DNA of 64,000 nucleotides, taken from the NCBI GenBank assembly GCA_965198025.1, contig OZ240237.1, positions 3,286,001-3,350,000 on the forward strand, in the 5' to 3' direction. Positions 52,108 to 63,310 of this stretch are shown here, piece by piece. Origin of the DNA: CAYWWM01 sp965198025. GTDB lineage: Bacteria > Acidobacteriota > Terriglobia > 2-12-FULL-54-10. The notes under the pieces are model-generated. The model saw nothing but the letters and a program-made list of their open reading frames with translations, did no database searches and was not told the DNA's origin. Numbering within the stretch: the stretch's first letter is position 1; the number at the start of each line of letters is the position of its first letter. The position numbers and the translations under genes were made by a program.

Positions 52108-54555
52108 CTACACCTGCCCGACGAACAGGGGGGCCGGGGAGGCTTCGCTGTCCACTTGACGGTAGTAGAGGCCCTCGTCCTCCAGGAAGACTTCGAGGAA
52201 GGCCGGGCGGGTTATGGCTCCCTGGATCAGCGCCTCCGACAGCGGGTCTTCGATGTACTTCTGCAAAGCCCGCCGCAGCGGTCGCGCGCCGTAGGAGCGG
52301 TCATGGCAGGTCTTTTCGAGAATCCAGCGCTCGGCTTCGGGCGTCAGCGTGAAGCTGATCTGCTTGTTGGCGAGGCTTTGGTTGATCTGGCTCACCATCA
52401 ACTGGATGATCTGGATCAAGTCTTCATCCGTGAGCGCATTGAAGACGATGGTTTCATCGAGGCGGTTGAGGAACTCAGGATTGAAGATGCGCCGGACTTC
52501 GCCGCGCACCTGGTCCTCGGTCTGGGCCATGGCGACGTCGGGGGTCGGCGGCTGGAAGCCCATCTTGCCATGTTGCTTCTGCAGGAAGCGCGCCCCGATG
52601 TTCGAGGTCATGATGATGATCGTGTTCTTGAAATCCACCGTCGTGCCGAGACCGTCGGTGAGCTGGCCGTCCTCGTACACCTGCAACAGGATGTTGTAGA
52701 TGTCCGGATGGGCCTTCTCAATCTCGTCGAGCAGGATGACGGAGTAGGGCGCGCGCTTGACGCGCTCGGTCAACTGACCACCCTCCTCGTAGCCGACGTA
52801 TCCCGGCGGCGAGCCGATCAGCTTCGACACCGCGTGCTTTTCCATGAATTCGGACATGTCGAAGCGGATGAGCGCCTTGTCGCTGCCGAAGAGGAATTGC
52901 GCGAGGCTGCGGGCGACTTCCGTTTTGCCCACGCCGGTCGGTCCCAGGAATAGGAACGAGCCGACGGGACGGTTCGGGTTCTTGAGGCCCGCGCGCGAGC
53001 GCCGGATGGCGCGAGCCAGCGCCGTGATGGCCTTGTCCTGGCTGATAATCCGTTTGTGGATCTCCTCTTCTATGCGCAGGAGCTTGGCCAATTCCTCTTC
53101 CTTGATCGACGTCACCGGGACGCCGGTCCACCGCGCCACGACTTCCTCGATATCTTCCTTGGTCACAGTTCCGCTGGCGGATTCGTCCAGGTTGTATTTT
53201 TCCCGCAGCGTGCGCAGGTTCTCGCGCTCTTTGCGCTCCTCGTCGCTGTAGAAGCGCGCCTTCTCAAACTCGTGGTTGGCGATGGCGTTTTCCATGCGAT
53301 GCACGATGAACTTGATGCGCTTCTGGATGTCGGCAAGCTCTTCCGGAAGAGTGGTTTGCCGCAGCTTGACGCGCGCACCCGCCTCGTCGATCAGGTCAAT
53401 GGCCTTGTCGGGCAGATGACGGTCCGGAATATAGCGGTTCGAGTTATAGACAGCCGAATTCACGGCTTCGTCGGTATAGGTGACGGCGTGGAATTTTTCG
53501 TACCGGTCCTTGATCCCGAAGAGGATCTTCACCGTTTCGCTTTCGTCGGGCGGCGGGACCTTGACAGCCTGGAAACGGCGTTCCAAGGAGCGGTCTTTCT
53601 CAATGGTTTTGCGGAATTCGCCCGGCGTGGTCGCGCCGATGCACTGGATCTCGCCGCGGGAAAGCGCAGGCTTCAGAATATTGGCTGCGTCGAGCGAGCC
53701 TTCGGCCGAACCGGCCCCCACCAGCGTATGCAACTCATCGATGAAGATGATGCAGTTCTGGTTCTCCATCAGTTCTTTCATGATGGTCTTTAAACGCTCT
53801 TCGAACTGGCCGCGGTACTTGGTGCCTGCCACGATCAGCGACAGGTCGAGGGCGAGAATCCGCTTGTCGGAGAGGAAGGATGGGACCTCGCCGTCGGCGA
53901 TGCGCTGGGCCAGACCCTCGACGATGGCGGTCTTGCCCACACCGGGTTCCCCGATCAGAACCGGGTTGTTCTTGGTACGGCGGCAGAGGATCTGGACGAC
54001 GCGCTCAAGCTCCCCATCGCGGCCGACGAGCGGGTCGAGGGTGTTGTCCATGGCAGCCTGCGTCAGGTCCCGGCTGAACTCGGTGAGCAACGAGCTTTCC
54101 TTCGGGCGCGACGCCGACATTTTTTCCGACTGTGTGCGCACCAGTTCTTCCCGGACGGTCGAGAGGCGCAGACCGCGCTCGCGGAGTATCTCCGCCGCGA
54201 AGCATTTTTCTTCGCGCAGCAGGCCCAGCAAGAGATGTTCGGTGCCAATGTGCTTGTGCGAGAGCCGCTCGGCTTCTTCGGCCGCATAGGCGAGAACGCG
54301 CTTGCACTCGTGGCTTAGCGGCAAATCGACGGAGGTCGAAACCTTTTCCCGGATCGTGGCGTGGCCTTCGATCTGCTTGCGGATCGAATCAATGGAGGCG
54401 TGCGAGCGCAGGAAGCGGTTCGTGAGCGCCTTGTCCTCCCGCAAGAGACCGAGCAAAAGGTGTTCCGTCTCGATATACGGGCTGCCGAACTGGCTCGCTT
54501 CGTACCGGGCGAAGAAAATTACGCGCCGCGCTTTTTCGGTGTAGCGTTCAAACAT
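52108..54555 (-). CDS. clpC: ATP-dependent Clp protease ATPase subunit ClpC
   Basis: Hsp100 unfoldase of 815 residues feeding ClpP. Double Clp-N repeat (YIETEHLLLGLLRE and HIGTEHLLLGLLREE), AAA1 with GEPGVGKT and IIFIDELH, the short ClpC middle domain with a UVR-type helix (NHEFEKARFYSDEERKERE), AAA2 with GPTGVGKTE and ILLDEIEKAH, and a ClpP-docking loop around KMGF. The arrangement marks ClpC rather than ClpA or ClpB. It lies 56 bases after lolD. Confidence 0.95.
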   Translation of the reverse strand: MFERYTEKARRVIFFARYEASQFGSPYIETEHLLLGLLREDKALTNRFLRSHASIDSIRKQIEGHATIREKVSTSVDLPLSHECKRVLAYAAEEAERLSHKHIGTEHLLLGLLREEKCFAAEILRERGLRLSTVREELVRTQSEKMSASRPKESSLLTEFSRDLTQAAMDNTLDPLVGRDGELERVVQILCRRTKNNPVLIGEPGVGKTAIVEGLAQRIADGEVPSFLSDKRILALDLSLIVAGTKYRGQFEERLKTIMKELMENQNCIIFIDELHTLVGAGSAEGSLDAANILKPALSRGEIQCIGATTPGEFRKTIEKDRSLERRFQAVKVPPPDESETVKILFGIKDRYEKFHAVTYTDEAVNSAVYNSNRYIPDRHLPDKAIDLIDEAGARVKLRQTTLPEELADIQKRIKFIVHRMENAIANHEFEKARFYSDEERKERENLRTLREKYNLDESASGTVTKEDIEEVVARWTGVPVTSIKEEELAKLLRIEEEIHKRIISQDKAITALARAIRRSRAGLKNPNRPVGSFLFLGPTGVGKTEVARSLAQFLFGSDKALIRFDMSEFMEKHAVSKLIGSPPGYVGYEEGGQLTERVKRAPYSVILLDEIEKAHPDIYNILLQVYEDGQLTDGLGTTVDFKNTIIIMTSNIGARFLQKQHGKMGFQPPTPDVAMAQTEDQVRGEVRRIFNPEFLNRLDETIVFNALTDEDLIQIIQLMVSQINQSLANKQISFTLTPEAERWILEKTCHDRSYGARPLRRALQKYIEDPLSEALIQGAITRPAFLEVFLEDEGLYYRQVDSEASPAPLFVGQV

Positions 54556-54611
54556 GGTCTCGTCCGTTGCTCCCGCAGCGTCCGCTTGGCGCGAAGGCTA
54601 CGTCATGGGGA

Positions 54612-55292
54612 TCAGGAGACTGCCTGCAATCGACCACTTTCCAACCGTAACACGCGATCACAGCGCTGCGCCAGTCCCGTGTGGTGCGTCACTACCACCG
54701 TGGTAAGCCGGCCTTCGCTATGGAGCCGCTGCATCAATCCAATCGTTTCCTCGCCGGTTTTGGCGTCCAGGTTGCCGGTGGGTTCGTCCGCCATCAAGAG
54801 CCGCGGTTCCGTGACCAGCGCCCTTGCCAAAGCCACCCGTTGCTGCTCTCCTCCGGAGAGCTCTCCGGCTTTGTGGGTCGTTCGGTTCTCGAGGCCGACC
54901 CGTGCGAGCCACGCTTCCGCTTTCTCTCCGGCTTCGTGTTTCTTTACGCCCCGGATCAGCAACGGCATCATGACGTTCTCCCGGGCCGTAAACTCCGGGA
55001 GCAAGCAATGCATCTGCCAGACGAAGCCGAATTCCCGGTTCCGCAAGGTATCGGTTTCCGCTTCAGAAAGCCGCGAATAAGACTTCCCATCGAAGTATAG
55101 CTCACCGCTCGTCGGCTTGTCCAGCGCACCCAGCGTGTGAAGCAGTGTACTCTTTCCGCTCCCCGACTCGCCGACGACCGCGATCATCTCGCCGGCCGCG
55201 AGTTCGAGGTCGAGCGCGTCGAGCACTACGAGATTTGAATTTCCCGCACGAAAAATCTTGGAGAGCTTCTCCGCGCGCAGCAACGTTGCCAT
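54612..55292 (-). CDS. lolD: LolD-type ABC transporter ATPase (lipoprotein release)
   Basis: 226 residues. Walker A GESGSGKST, Q-loop FVWQMHCLLPEFTA, signature LSGGEQQRVALARAL, Walker B RLLMADEPTGNLD and the H-loop VVVTHHTGL are complete. With the LolC/E gene upstream it would power extraction of lipoproteins from the inner membrane; the MacB/FtsE subfamily is close but context favours LolD. Confidence 0.9.
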   Translation of the reverse strand: MATLLRAEKLSKIFRAGNSNLVVLDALDLELAAGEMIAVVGESGSGKSTLLHTLGALDKPTSGELYFDGKSYSRLSEAETDTLRNREFGFVWQMHCLLPEFTARENVMMPLLIRGVKKHEAGEKAEAWLARVGLENRTTHKAGELSGGEQQRVALARALVTEPRLLMADEPTGNLDAKTGEETIGLMQRLHSEGRLTTVVVTHHTGLAQRCDRVLRLESGRLQAVS

Positions 55293-55407
55293 TGGGTTAG
55301 ATGCTCATGCGAAGTGGTTGGTTCCCGAAGATGACCCGAAGAAACGCATCCCTTGCCCTGAATTCGCATCAACAGTTCACCGGACTACAAGACCGCAGCA
55401 ATCAGCG

Positions 55408-56670
55408 TCATTCATAGCGCAGGGCTTCAGCCGGGGCGATGGAGGTAGCGCTGCGCGCCGGGTAGAGCGTGGCGAGAAAACTGACCAGCAGAGCCACGGC
55501 AGCGATCCACGCCCCGTCGATGATTCTAGCATCGAAGGGCACGTAGCTGATGGAGTAGACGTCCGGGTCAAGCCGCAGCAATTGGTGACGGCTGCCGAAC
55601 CAGCAGATGATGTAGCCTGCGGCGAGTCCGAGGACAGTGCCGGCCATGCCGATCAGCACACCCTGAAGCAGGAAGATGTTGCGAATCTGCTTCCGGCGCG
55701 CACCCATCGAAACCAGCACGGCGATGTCGCGGTACTTTTCCATGACCATCATGACGAGCGAGATCAGGATGTTCAGAGCGGCGACGAAGACGATCAGGCC
55801 AATGGTGATGACCGTGACGGTGCGTTCGAGGCGCAGGGCGCTGAACAGAGCGCGGTTCTGTTCCATCCAGTGGCTGCCGCCGAACTCCGGGCCGGCCTGC
55901 TGTTCGATAGCGGTGAGGGCTTCCGGGGCGCGGTAGATGTCGCCGAGGCGGAACTCGATGACCGAGACCACGTCGCCCAGGCCCAACAACTGCTGCGCTG
56001 CGGAGAGGCTGGTGAAGGCCCACGAGGAGTCGAAATCGTAGAACCCGGAATCGAAGACGCCGACGACGAGGAAGTAGCGGTACCGTGGCACGAGGCCGAA
56101 GGGCGTCAGATGGCCCTGCGGGCTGGTAAGCAGGATACTGTCGCCGGGCGAAGCACCGAGCGAGTTGGCCATCACGCGGCCGATCACGACGGGCGGCTGA
56201 GCGTCGGGGTCAGCGGGTTTGGCGAGCGCAGCCAGGGCGTCTTCAGCTGCACTTTCCGGGCGCGAGCCTTCCTGAATGCTCGCGAGAAGGTTCCCGACTC
56301 TCAATTCAGCCTGCGGGTCGACGCCCTTCAGGATCATCTGGTTCGCGCGGCTGCCGTGCGATGCGAGGACGGTTCCGTAGAGAGCCGGTGCGGTGGCGAC
56401 GACATCCGGCACGGACTGGAGCTGCTGGTAAAAGTCGCGCCAGCCTTCGATGCCCGTGCCGTCGTTGCGCTGCAGGTTGACGTGCGCCATCGCCCCGAGC
56501 AAGCGCTCCTGCAAGTCGCCGCGAAAGCCGTTGCTGATGGCGGTAGCGACAATCAACGACGCCACGCCGGCCGCAATCCCCAGCACCGAGATGGCGGTGA
56601 TGACGGAGATCACCGCGACCTTGCGCTTGGCGCGCAGGTAACGGAGCGCGACGAAGGATTCGAAAGTCAT
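55408..56670 (-). CDS. lolC: LolC/LolE-type lipoprotein-releasing permease
   Basis: 420 residues. One N-terminal membrane helix after FVALRYLRAKRKVAVISVITAISVLGIAAGVASLI, a periplasmic domain of about 220 residues, and three C-terminal helices, ending PARSATSIAPAEALRYE: the FtsX/LolE plan. ATG 56670 has AGGAG at good spacing. Only one such permease is present, so it probably forms a LolF-like homodimer with LolD. Confidence 0.9.
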   Translation of the reverse strand: MTFESFVALRYLRAKRKVAVISVITAISVLGIAAGVASLIVATAISNGFRGDLQERLLGAMAHVNLQRNDGTGIEGWRDFYQQLQSVPDVVATAPALYGTVLASHGSRANQMILKGVDPQAELRVGNLLASIQEGSRPESAAEDALAALAKPADPDAQPPVVIGRVMANSLGASPGDSILLTSPQGHLTPFGLVPRYRYFLVVGVFDSGFYDFDSSWAFTSLSAAQQLLGLGDVVSVIEFRLGDIYRAPEALTAIEQQAGPEFGGSHWMEQNRALFSALRLERTVTVITIGLIVFVAALNILISLVMMVMEKYRDIAVLVSMGARRKQIRNIFLLQGVLIGMAGTVLGLAAGYIICWFGSRHQLLRLDPDVYSISYVPFDARIIDGAWIAAVALLVSFLATLYPARSATSIAPAEALRYE

Positions 56671-56948
56671 GGGCTGCTCCTGCGGCAATTTCCATTCTAG
56701 TGCAGAATCGGAGTCGAAGCGCTGTTTCGGAGCGCTGGCCTGCGAGTTGTTGTGCGTCCCCGCACGGAAGTGTTTGTGGCTGAGCCGGAGCGGTGCCTGG
56801 GGAAGTCATGTAAGAGAAATGGGTTTTTCCCCGCTACGGGAAGCCCGGAAGAACGATTGGGCCGGGGCCGCAGCAACAGAAGCCGGAACTGTGGGCGGAG
56901 TTGCTGAAGAAGGCCGAGAAGGGCAAATGAGAGGTGGCTCTGCGGCTT

Positions 56949-57191
56949 CTACTTTCGGTCTCCTGCCAAGTGTAATTCGGCCAGGATGGGAAGTTCGAAC
57001 AAGTCGCTTCGAAGAAGGCGGGTGGAAAAGAAGAGCACTTCGAGATTCTCCACCTCGCCGGTTTCGGGATTCAGACGAGCCACAGCATCATCTCCTAGCT
57101 CTTCGGAATCCTGTTCGGCGTATGGCGGACACTTGTTGATGTAAAGAATGTCGCCCGCTCGGTCGTATTGGAAAGTCAATTTCGCTTCCAT
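56949..57191 (-). CDS. DUF2283 family protein
   Basis: 80 residues starting MEAKLTFQYDRAGDILYINKCPPYAEQDSEELGDDAVARLNPETGEVENLEVLFF, the DUF2283 pattern. These small proteins are often linked to toxin-antitoxin-like pairs, but no partner is recognisable here. Function unknown. Confidence 0.75.
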   Translation of the reverse strand: MEAKLTFQYDRAGDILYINKCPPYAEQDSEELGDDAVARLNPETGEVENLEVLFFSTRLLRSDLFELPILAELHLAGDRK

Positions 57192-57518
57192 TCGGCGTCT
57201 CCTTCCGCCAGTTGCCCGGTCAGGTATGCAGTGATGATCCAGTAACGGCTCTCCTATTGTTATTCGGTCATCACGGCGACTACGACGTGCTTACCCCCTA
57301 GCAACTCAGTATACCAGCGGGAAAATGGTTTGGCCCTGTTCGAACGCAGGCTGCGGCGCACCAGGTCCGGACTGGCGAGGGTTTCCGCACCATTCTGCTG
57401 ATGGGAGGGAAGAAGTTCGGGGTACCGCTCTACAACGTGGCGCTGGCGCTCTTTGTCCATTCGACCTCAGCGCCAAGGTATGGGCAGGGAAGACGAAGGG
57501 ACGTCATCGCTACCTCTG
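57192..57518. other. Intergenic stretch without recognised gene
   Basis: Between the DUF2283 gene and the end of lysS. Short frames on both strands have no SD or family pattern. I see no repeat or RNA structure in it. Confidence 0.4.
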
Positions 57519-59048
<1,530 letters not shown>

Positions 59049-59106
59049 GTTGCTTCCTTGCGCTCGGGATTCTTCTCATTTTCCCAGCACACCCCAAAAA
59101 ACCGTT

Positions 59107-59529
59107 CTACATCGCAGTAGCCGTCTCCCGCAGGCGAAGGCTTGCGACCGCCGCTAGTTCCTGCGATCGGGACATCCACTGATCCTTCTCTAATGGCCAG
59201 TGGGTTATGTTGGCGTGACGAAGAGGTGGTTCGGCGGATTCCACCCTGAGACCAACACGGTTCACTTGTTCAACGGAAAGCTCTGCGCGCGCATGAAGCA
59301 GGCTTCCTGGCGCAAGAATTATATGAGCCTCTCCCAACTCCCAAATCTCGGCTTCCGTGAGCCCGTCGACTCGAAACACCGAAGTCTTGTGGTCGCTAGG
59401 GGTGGGGTGGAAGGCACGAGGCTTCACACGGCCTGTCGAAGGCACGTAATGACTGCTTTGTCGAAGGTAACGGCTCGTTACTTCTTCGGGTGCAGGGTCA
59501 GGGTTTAGCCGATGTGGGAAGTCGCTCAA
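59107..59529 (-). CDS. Hypothetical protein, third gene of the TIGR04255 operon
   Basis: 140 residues, rich in Pro/Arg/His in the first half (SSHYVPSTGRVKPRAFHPTPSDHKTSVFRV), then DGLTEAEIWELGEAHI. No membrane segment or catalytic motif recognised. Its start overlaps the preceding gene by 32 bases in another frame, so the three genes are probably translated together. The opening may be a toxin-like or adaptor fold, but nothing supports a choice. Confidence 0.6.
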   Translation of the reverse strand: MSDFPHRLNPDPAPEEVTSRYLRQSSHYVPSTGRVKPRAFHPTPSDHKTSVFRVDGLTEAEIWELGEAHIILAPGSLLHARAELSVEQVNRVGLRVESAEPPLRHANITHWPLEKDQWMSRSQELAAVASLRLRETATAM

Positions 59530-60007
59530 GGCAATCCGCTATAACCATCGGGATGTTTTCGAAAAGCTGTGTTGTGCCATGAATCTTATCGGTATGGCCA
59601 AATAAACCCGAGAATGATAACGTGCCATCCCTTCCAACGCTGACGGTGAGAATTCGCCTTGGTCCGTAATCCCACTCAAAGAGAACCTCGCCATCTGTAT
59701 CGATGTTAACCTCAGGAAGGAGTACGTTGCTCGGCAGCAACTGAAGGAACTGATCTGCGTAATCCAGCGTACTGAGTTGGCTTTTTCTTGCCCCAGCGTG
59801 ATCCCAATCATCAGTCTGAGCTTCCAGCCATGCGACGTAAAGAGCTTCTTGGGCCAGTCGTTTTGTTTCCCCCAAGGCCATGCTTTCAGAGAATCCTGTC
59901 GCGTTCCGGGTCAGCTTACGCAGTTCTGATGCTTCACCGCTTAACGCCCGGTCGGCGAGCAGGCTGGTGGCAAAGCCCGTTAGCGGAAAAGTCATTGCGA
60001 GAGTCAT
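59498..60007 (-). CDS. Hypothetical protein, second gene of the TIGR04255 operon
   Basis: 169 residues: a hydrophobic start (MTFPLTGFATSLLADRALS) that could be a signal or an amphipathic helix, a helical middle (SMALGETKRLAQEALYVAWLEAQTDDW) and a beta-rich end (DTDGEVLFEWDYGPRRILTVSVGRDGTLSFSGLFG). It overlaps the TIGR04255 gene by four bases. Family not recognised. Confidence 0.65.
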   Translation of the reverse strand: MTLAMTFPLTGFATSLLADRALSGEASELRKLTRNATGFSESMALGETKRLAQEALYVAWLEAQTDDWDHAGARKSQLSTLDYADQFLQLLPSNVLLPEVNIDTDGEVLFEWDYGPRRILTVSVGRDGTLSFSGLFGHTDKIHGTTQLFENIPMVIADCLERLPTSAKP

Positions 60008-60753
60008 TCAAATCTCCTCAACGTCTGCTCGGGTAGACTATTAAAAAAGATCCGGTTCTTGAACTCTCGGAGTCGACCAAAGGTTTGCTTGATTGCCGGA
60101 TCGCCCATGTTGGCAAACTCCCGTTGCATAAATGCGTCGATGTCCAGAATGGCAGCCGCTTGCTTTCCGGTCGCGCCTGCCTCCAGGGCTTGAGCAATGT
60201 GAGCAGCCATATCTGTCTCCGAATCATGAATAGTCACTCTTGTCAAAAAGCTGCTAATGGTTTGGGGCAGCTCTGGTGGGATGACCGCTGCTGCTCTCAA
60301 AAGCTTCTCCATGGATACCGGTCCACTGGGCAACTCGATGCGATTTATGTATCGGACGGCAAGCCGTGTGGCAACTTCTGGTTTAGCTACACTGCAATAT
60401 AAGCCCCACAGTTCAAGAGCCTGAGGAAAGATGCCCTCCCAGCTAGTGTACGGGCGGAGCCTGTTGAAAGTAAACCCGTCAGCTCTGAACTGCACAATGG
60501 TTTTTTCATCGGAAGTTTTGAAAAAGTAACCCTCAAGTGCCGGAGCCTCCGAAACCGGCGGCTGAAACTGGCCTTTGATTACTCCGAGGGTTACCCGAAC
60601 GCCTCGATGTTCGTCCACTTTCGGGAAACGCTCAGCAAGGCGTGCTCTTAACCTTCCAAACTCCTCCGCTTGAAAACCCGACCGAGCCTTTACTCGGAAA
60701 TCAATAAGGGCCTCTGTAACAGGAGCATTCTGAAGATGTCGTATGTTTGACAC
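60004..60753 (-). CDS. TIGR04255 family protein
   Basis: 249 residues beginning LQNAPVTEALIDFRV and with GYFFKTSDEKTIVQFRADGFTFNRL and RLAVRYINRIELP, the recognisable TIGR04255 pattern. The family is sporadic in bacteria, frequently in accessory regions next to small unknown genes, and has no known activity. Start is GTG 60753. It leads a three-gene overlapping operon. Confidence 0.75.
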   Translation of the reverse strand: MSNIRHLQNAPVTEALIDFRVKARSGFQAEEFGRLRARLAERFPKVDEHRGVRVTLGVIKGQFQPPVSEAPALEGYFFKTSDEKTIVQFRADGFTFNRLRPYTSWEGIFPQALELWGLYCSVAKPEVATRLAVRYINRIELPSGPVSMEKLLRAAAVIPPELPQTISSFLTRVTIHDSETDMAAHIAQALEAGATGKQAAAILDIDAFMQREFANMGDPAIKQTFGRLREFKNRIFFNSLPEQTLRRFE

Positions 60754-60870
60754 GTCCTGTCTTTCATGTGCTTTGCGCGATCATCCGTTTCCGGTTTAGC
60801 GGCCGTAATCGTCGATCAACGCTCTCCATATATAGATGCGAAATGGAAGCACCTAGGCTGGGCAATCCAG

Positions 60871-61854
60871 TTAACTTTGACTAGGAGCGGTCCCTAGCGG
60901 CGCTCTTTTCAACTCTTTGACGATTTCCCCGGCGATTTGGCGGGCTTCTTCGAGGTGGCCGGGCTCGAGCGAAATGGCGCCGACGCGGGGGTGGCCGCCG
61001 CCGCCGTAACGTTCGCAGATACTGGCAAGGTTATGCACCGTGGCGGCCTTGTTCCACGGATTCGAGCCGACCGAAATCTTGGTGCGGAAGTTCGACGGGC
61101 AGATGCTCACGCTGTAGGCGCACTCCGGGAACAGATAGTACGGCGCAAACTTGTTGTACACCTCGACGCCCGGACCGGTGAGGTCGAAGAAAAGGACGCC
61201 GCGGTCGCACTGTCCCGCTTCGCGAATCGTATCGAGGGAGCCCATGTGGCGGTCAAAGAGGGGCTGAAAGAGCTCCGTCACCCGGTCGTCGGAGGCAATG
61301 TCCTCGAGTGACCGGGATTCCAGTTGCGGAATCAGCCAGCGAGACATTCCGCCGTCCGGACCAGCCTCCATCACCAGCGCCAGCCGGAGCGCGGGGGCCT
61401 TCATCGCCACGGCAGTCTCGGCGTCGGGAAACAGGGCGCCATCCACCACGTCGGCCCAGTGAACAAGTTCAGCCAGTTCGTCCGTCCGCAACCCGAATTT
61501 TTCTTTGCCGACCGATGCGATGAATTTGGTGCAGGACTTGAACGAAGGGTCGTAGAACTTCTTTCCGCTGCGATCTTCGCGGAAATGGGCGGCATCCTCT
61601 GGAGTCAGAAACGCACTTTGGTGATGATCGAACCACCACGTAAGACGGGGCGAGGTGGAGTACTTGAAATCAACAATGGCGTTCTCGTCCCCGTCAAAGA
61701 GGCTCTCATCGAAGAGTTGGGAAGCGCGGTGGGCCAGGCCGGTATAGGAAAACTCGGCGTTTGGATGTACACGCTCCCGCAGGAAACGGGTAAAAACGGC
61801 TGCCGATGCCGCGCCATCAAAGCAGCGATCATGGAAGAATACGTGCACTCTCAT
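60871..61854 (-). CDS. DHH-family phosphoesterase
   Basis: 327 residues from ATG 61854. MRVHVFFHDRCFDGAASAAVF has the first metal-binding Asp; WWFDHHQSAF is the DHH motif; the C-terminal DHHA1 part carries RYGGGGHPRVGAISLE. Members include RecJ, NrnA and cyclic-dinucleotide phosphodiesterases; the short length and lone DHH/DHHA1 layout suit an oligoribonuclease or phosphodiesterase, unproven. The frame stays open to 62010, but that N-terminus looks non-conserved. Confidence 0.8.
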   Translation of the reverse strand: MRVHVFFHDRCFDGAASAAVFTRFLRERVHPNAEFSYTGLAHRASQLFDESLFDGDENAIVDFKYSTSPRLTWWFDHHQSAFLTPEDAAHFREDRSGKKFYDPSFKSCTKFIASVGKEKFGLRTDELAELVHWADVVDGALFPDAETAVAMKAPALRLALVMEAGPDGGMSRWLIPQLESRSLEDIASDDRVTELFQPLFDRHMGSLDTIREAGQCDRGVLFFDLTGPGVEVYNKFAPYYLFPECAYSVSICPSNFRTKISVGSNPWNKAATVHNLASICERYGGGGHPRVGAISLEPGHLEEARQIAGEIVKELKRAPLGTAPSQS

Positions 61855-62074
61855 GGAACCATACCGTCGCGCTCGCTTTGCTTCCTCTCGCCGGAATGCT
61901 TCAGGGCGTACACGACAGATGTCGACAGCCGGGAAGAGTTTGCTCTGGCTCGAAAAGGCCAGAGGGTACTGATACTTCATTGCTCCGCCGTTTGCAACAT
62001 AAAACTGCATGAGGAAATGCGGAGCAGACCAGGGAACGCCATCGGCCCACTGTAACCCGTTCTTGCTTGTCGAT

Positions 62075-63190
62075 TTATTCCGTTTGAATCTTGGGAGCGC
62101 CCGCTAGATGTGCCGGCATGGCGGCGTGAAGCGGAAATAAATAGAGTAGCGCCCCCGTCAGATTGATCAAAACGTACGACGCCATATAGAGCGTGAACAG
62201 ATTCGCTCCCTGCGAAGTTCCCACCAGACCAAACAAGGCCAGAAAAGCCACCTGGCCTACACCGAGCCCGGCCGGACTTACAGGGACTGCGGTTACCAAT
62301 AGTCCCAGCGGAACAAGCAGGAAATAGCTCATGACGGGAGCCTGAATGCCCAGCGCCCACCCGAACAGCATGAAACTGACGATCGCCAGTCCCTGGTTCA
62401 AGAACGAAAAGGCGAGAATGTTTCGAATCAGCTTGAGGTTCCTGGCGTACCGATGTGCTCCTTCATAGAGCACGGAAACAAACTGCTCCAGGCGGGGCCA
62501 CCGCACCAGCCGGCCCAATAGCGCCGTCGGCTGCGGCCTGCGGTAGGCGAGCAAGAACAGCAGCAGAGGAGCGAGAAGCCCAATCACCGCCAGCGCTCCC
62601 ACCGACAAGGTCATCTCCGACGGAATCGAATAAGAGAACAAGCCAAATAGTCCGATGAGGCAGAGGGCGAAGAGAGGAACCAAGCCGGCAATCCGGTCGA
62701 GGATAATGCTGGCCACTACGGCAGTAGGCACGACCCGGGCGTTTGGTTCATGCGGCTCATTGGCTTGTCCCGGGTGGCCGGCTCCCCCAGACTCGGAGGC
62801 GCGGCGTGCTACATAGAACCCCCGCAGGATGTCTCCACTGATGTAGCCGGGAAACGCCATGTTCAAAAACTTCGAGACCATCAGGAAGGAGAACACCTCG
62901 CGGTGAGGCAGATGCAAGCGGTTGGCCCGCAAGAGACTTTGCCAACGCCAGAACTGTACCAGGGGCATGGTGGAAAGCAGCAGGAACGCAGGCACGCTCT
63001 GCTCCCAGCGGCCGAGCGCCTCCCGGAGCGGCTCCCAGGCGATGTCGCCGCGCGCCCACAAAAACACCACGACCCCAGTGGCAGCGGAAAACTTGAGCAC
63101 CTGAACCGCAACCGAATTCACAAGCGGCTGGCGACTCCCCGCCGGTTCCCGGGGGACACTTGCAGCCGGTCCGAACACCATAGCTGCCAT
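62075..63190 (-). CDS. LPG-synthase-TM / UPF0104 flippase-type membrane protein
   Basis: 371 residues with about eight membrane segments of the lysylphosphatidylglycerol synthase TM domain (AglD/MprF-N family): FLMVSKFLNMAFPGYISGDILRGFYVAR, VASIILDRIAGLVPLFAL and VPVSPAGLGVGQVAFLALFGLVG. No aminoacyl-transfer domain follows, so it acts as a flippase or integral membrane helper in lipid or glycan export. A hydrophilic Gly/Pro/His-rich insert lies at about residues 132-150. Confidence 0.85.
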   Translation of the reverse strand: MAAMVFGPAASVPREPAGSRQPLVNSVAVQVLKFSAATGVVVFLWARGDIAWEPLREALGRWEQSVPAFLLLSTMPLVQFWRWQSLLRANRLHLPHREVFSFLMVSKFLNMAFPGYISGDILRGFYVARRASESGGAGHPGQANEPHEPNARVVPTAVVASIILDRIAGLVPLFALCLIGLFGLFSYSIPSEMTLSVGALAVIGLLAPLLLFLLAYRRPQPTALLGRLVRWPRLEQFVSVLYEGAHRYARNLKLIRNILAFSFLNQGLAIVSFMLFGWALGIQAPVMSYFLLVPLGLLVTAVPVSPAGLGVGQVAFLALFGLVGTSQGANLFTLYMASYVLINLTGALLYLFPLHAAMPAHLAGAPKIQTE

Positions 63191-63310
63191 TCAGTCTAAT
63201 GCAATGCGAAAGGAAAGAAAAGCAAGATGTAACAGGCTGGATCCTCAGTCACGGGGATGCTGCCGGCCAGGATGTACAGGCGGTGCCTGCGCGCCAGCCC
63301 GCGCGGCTCA

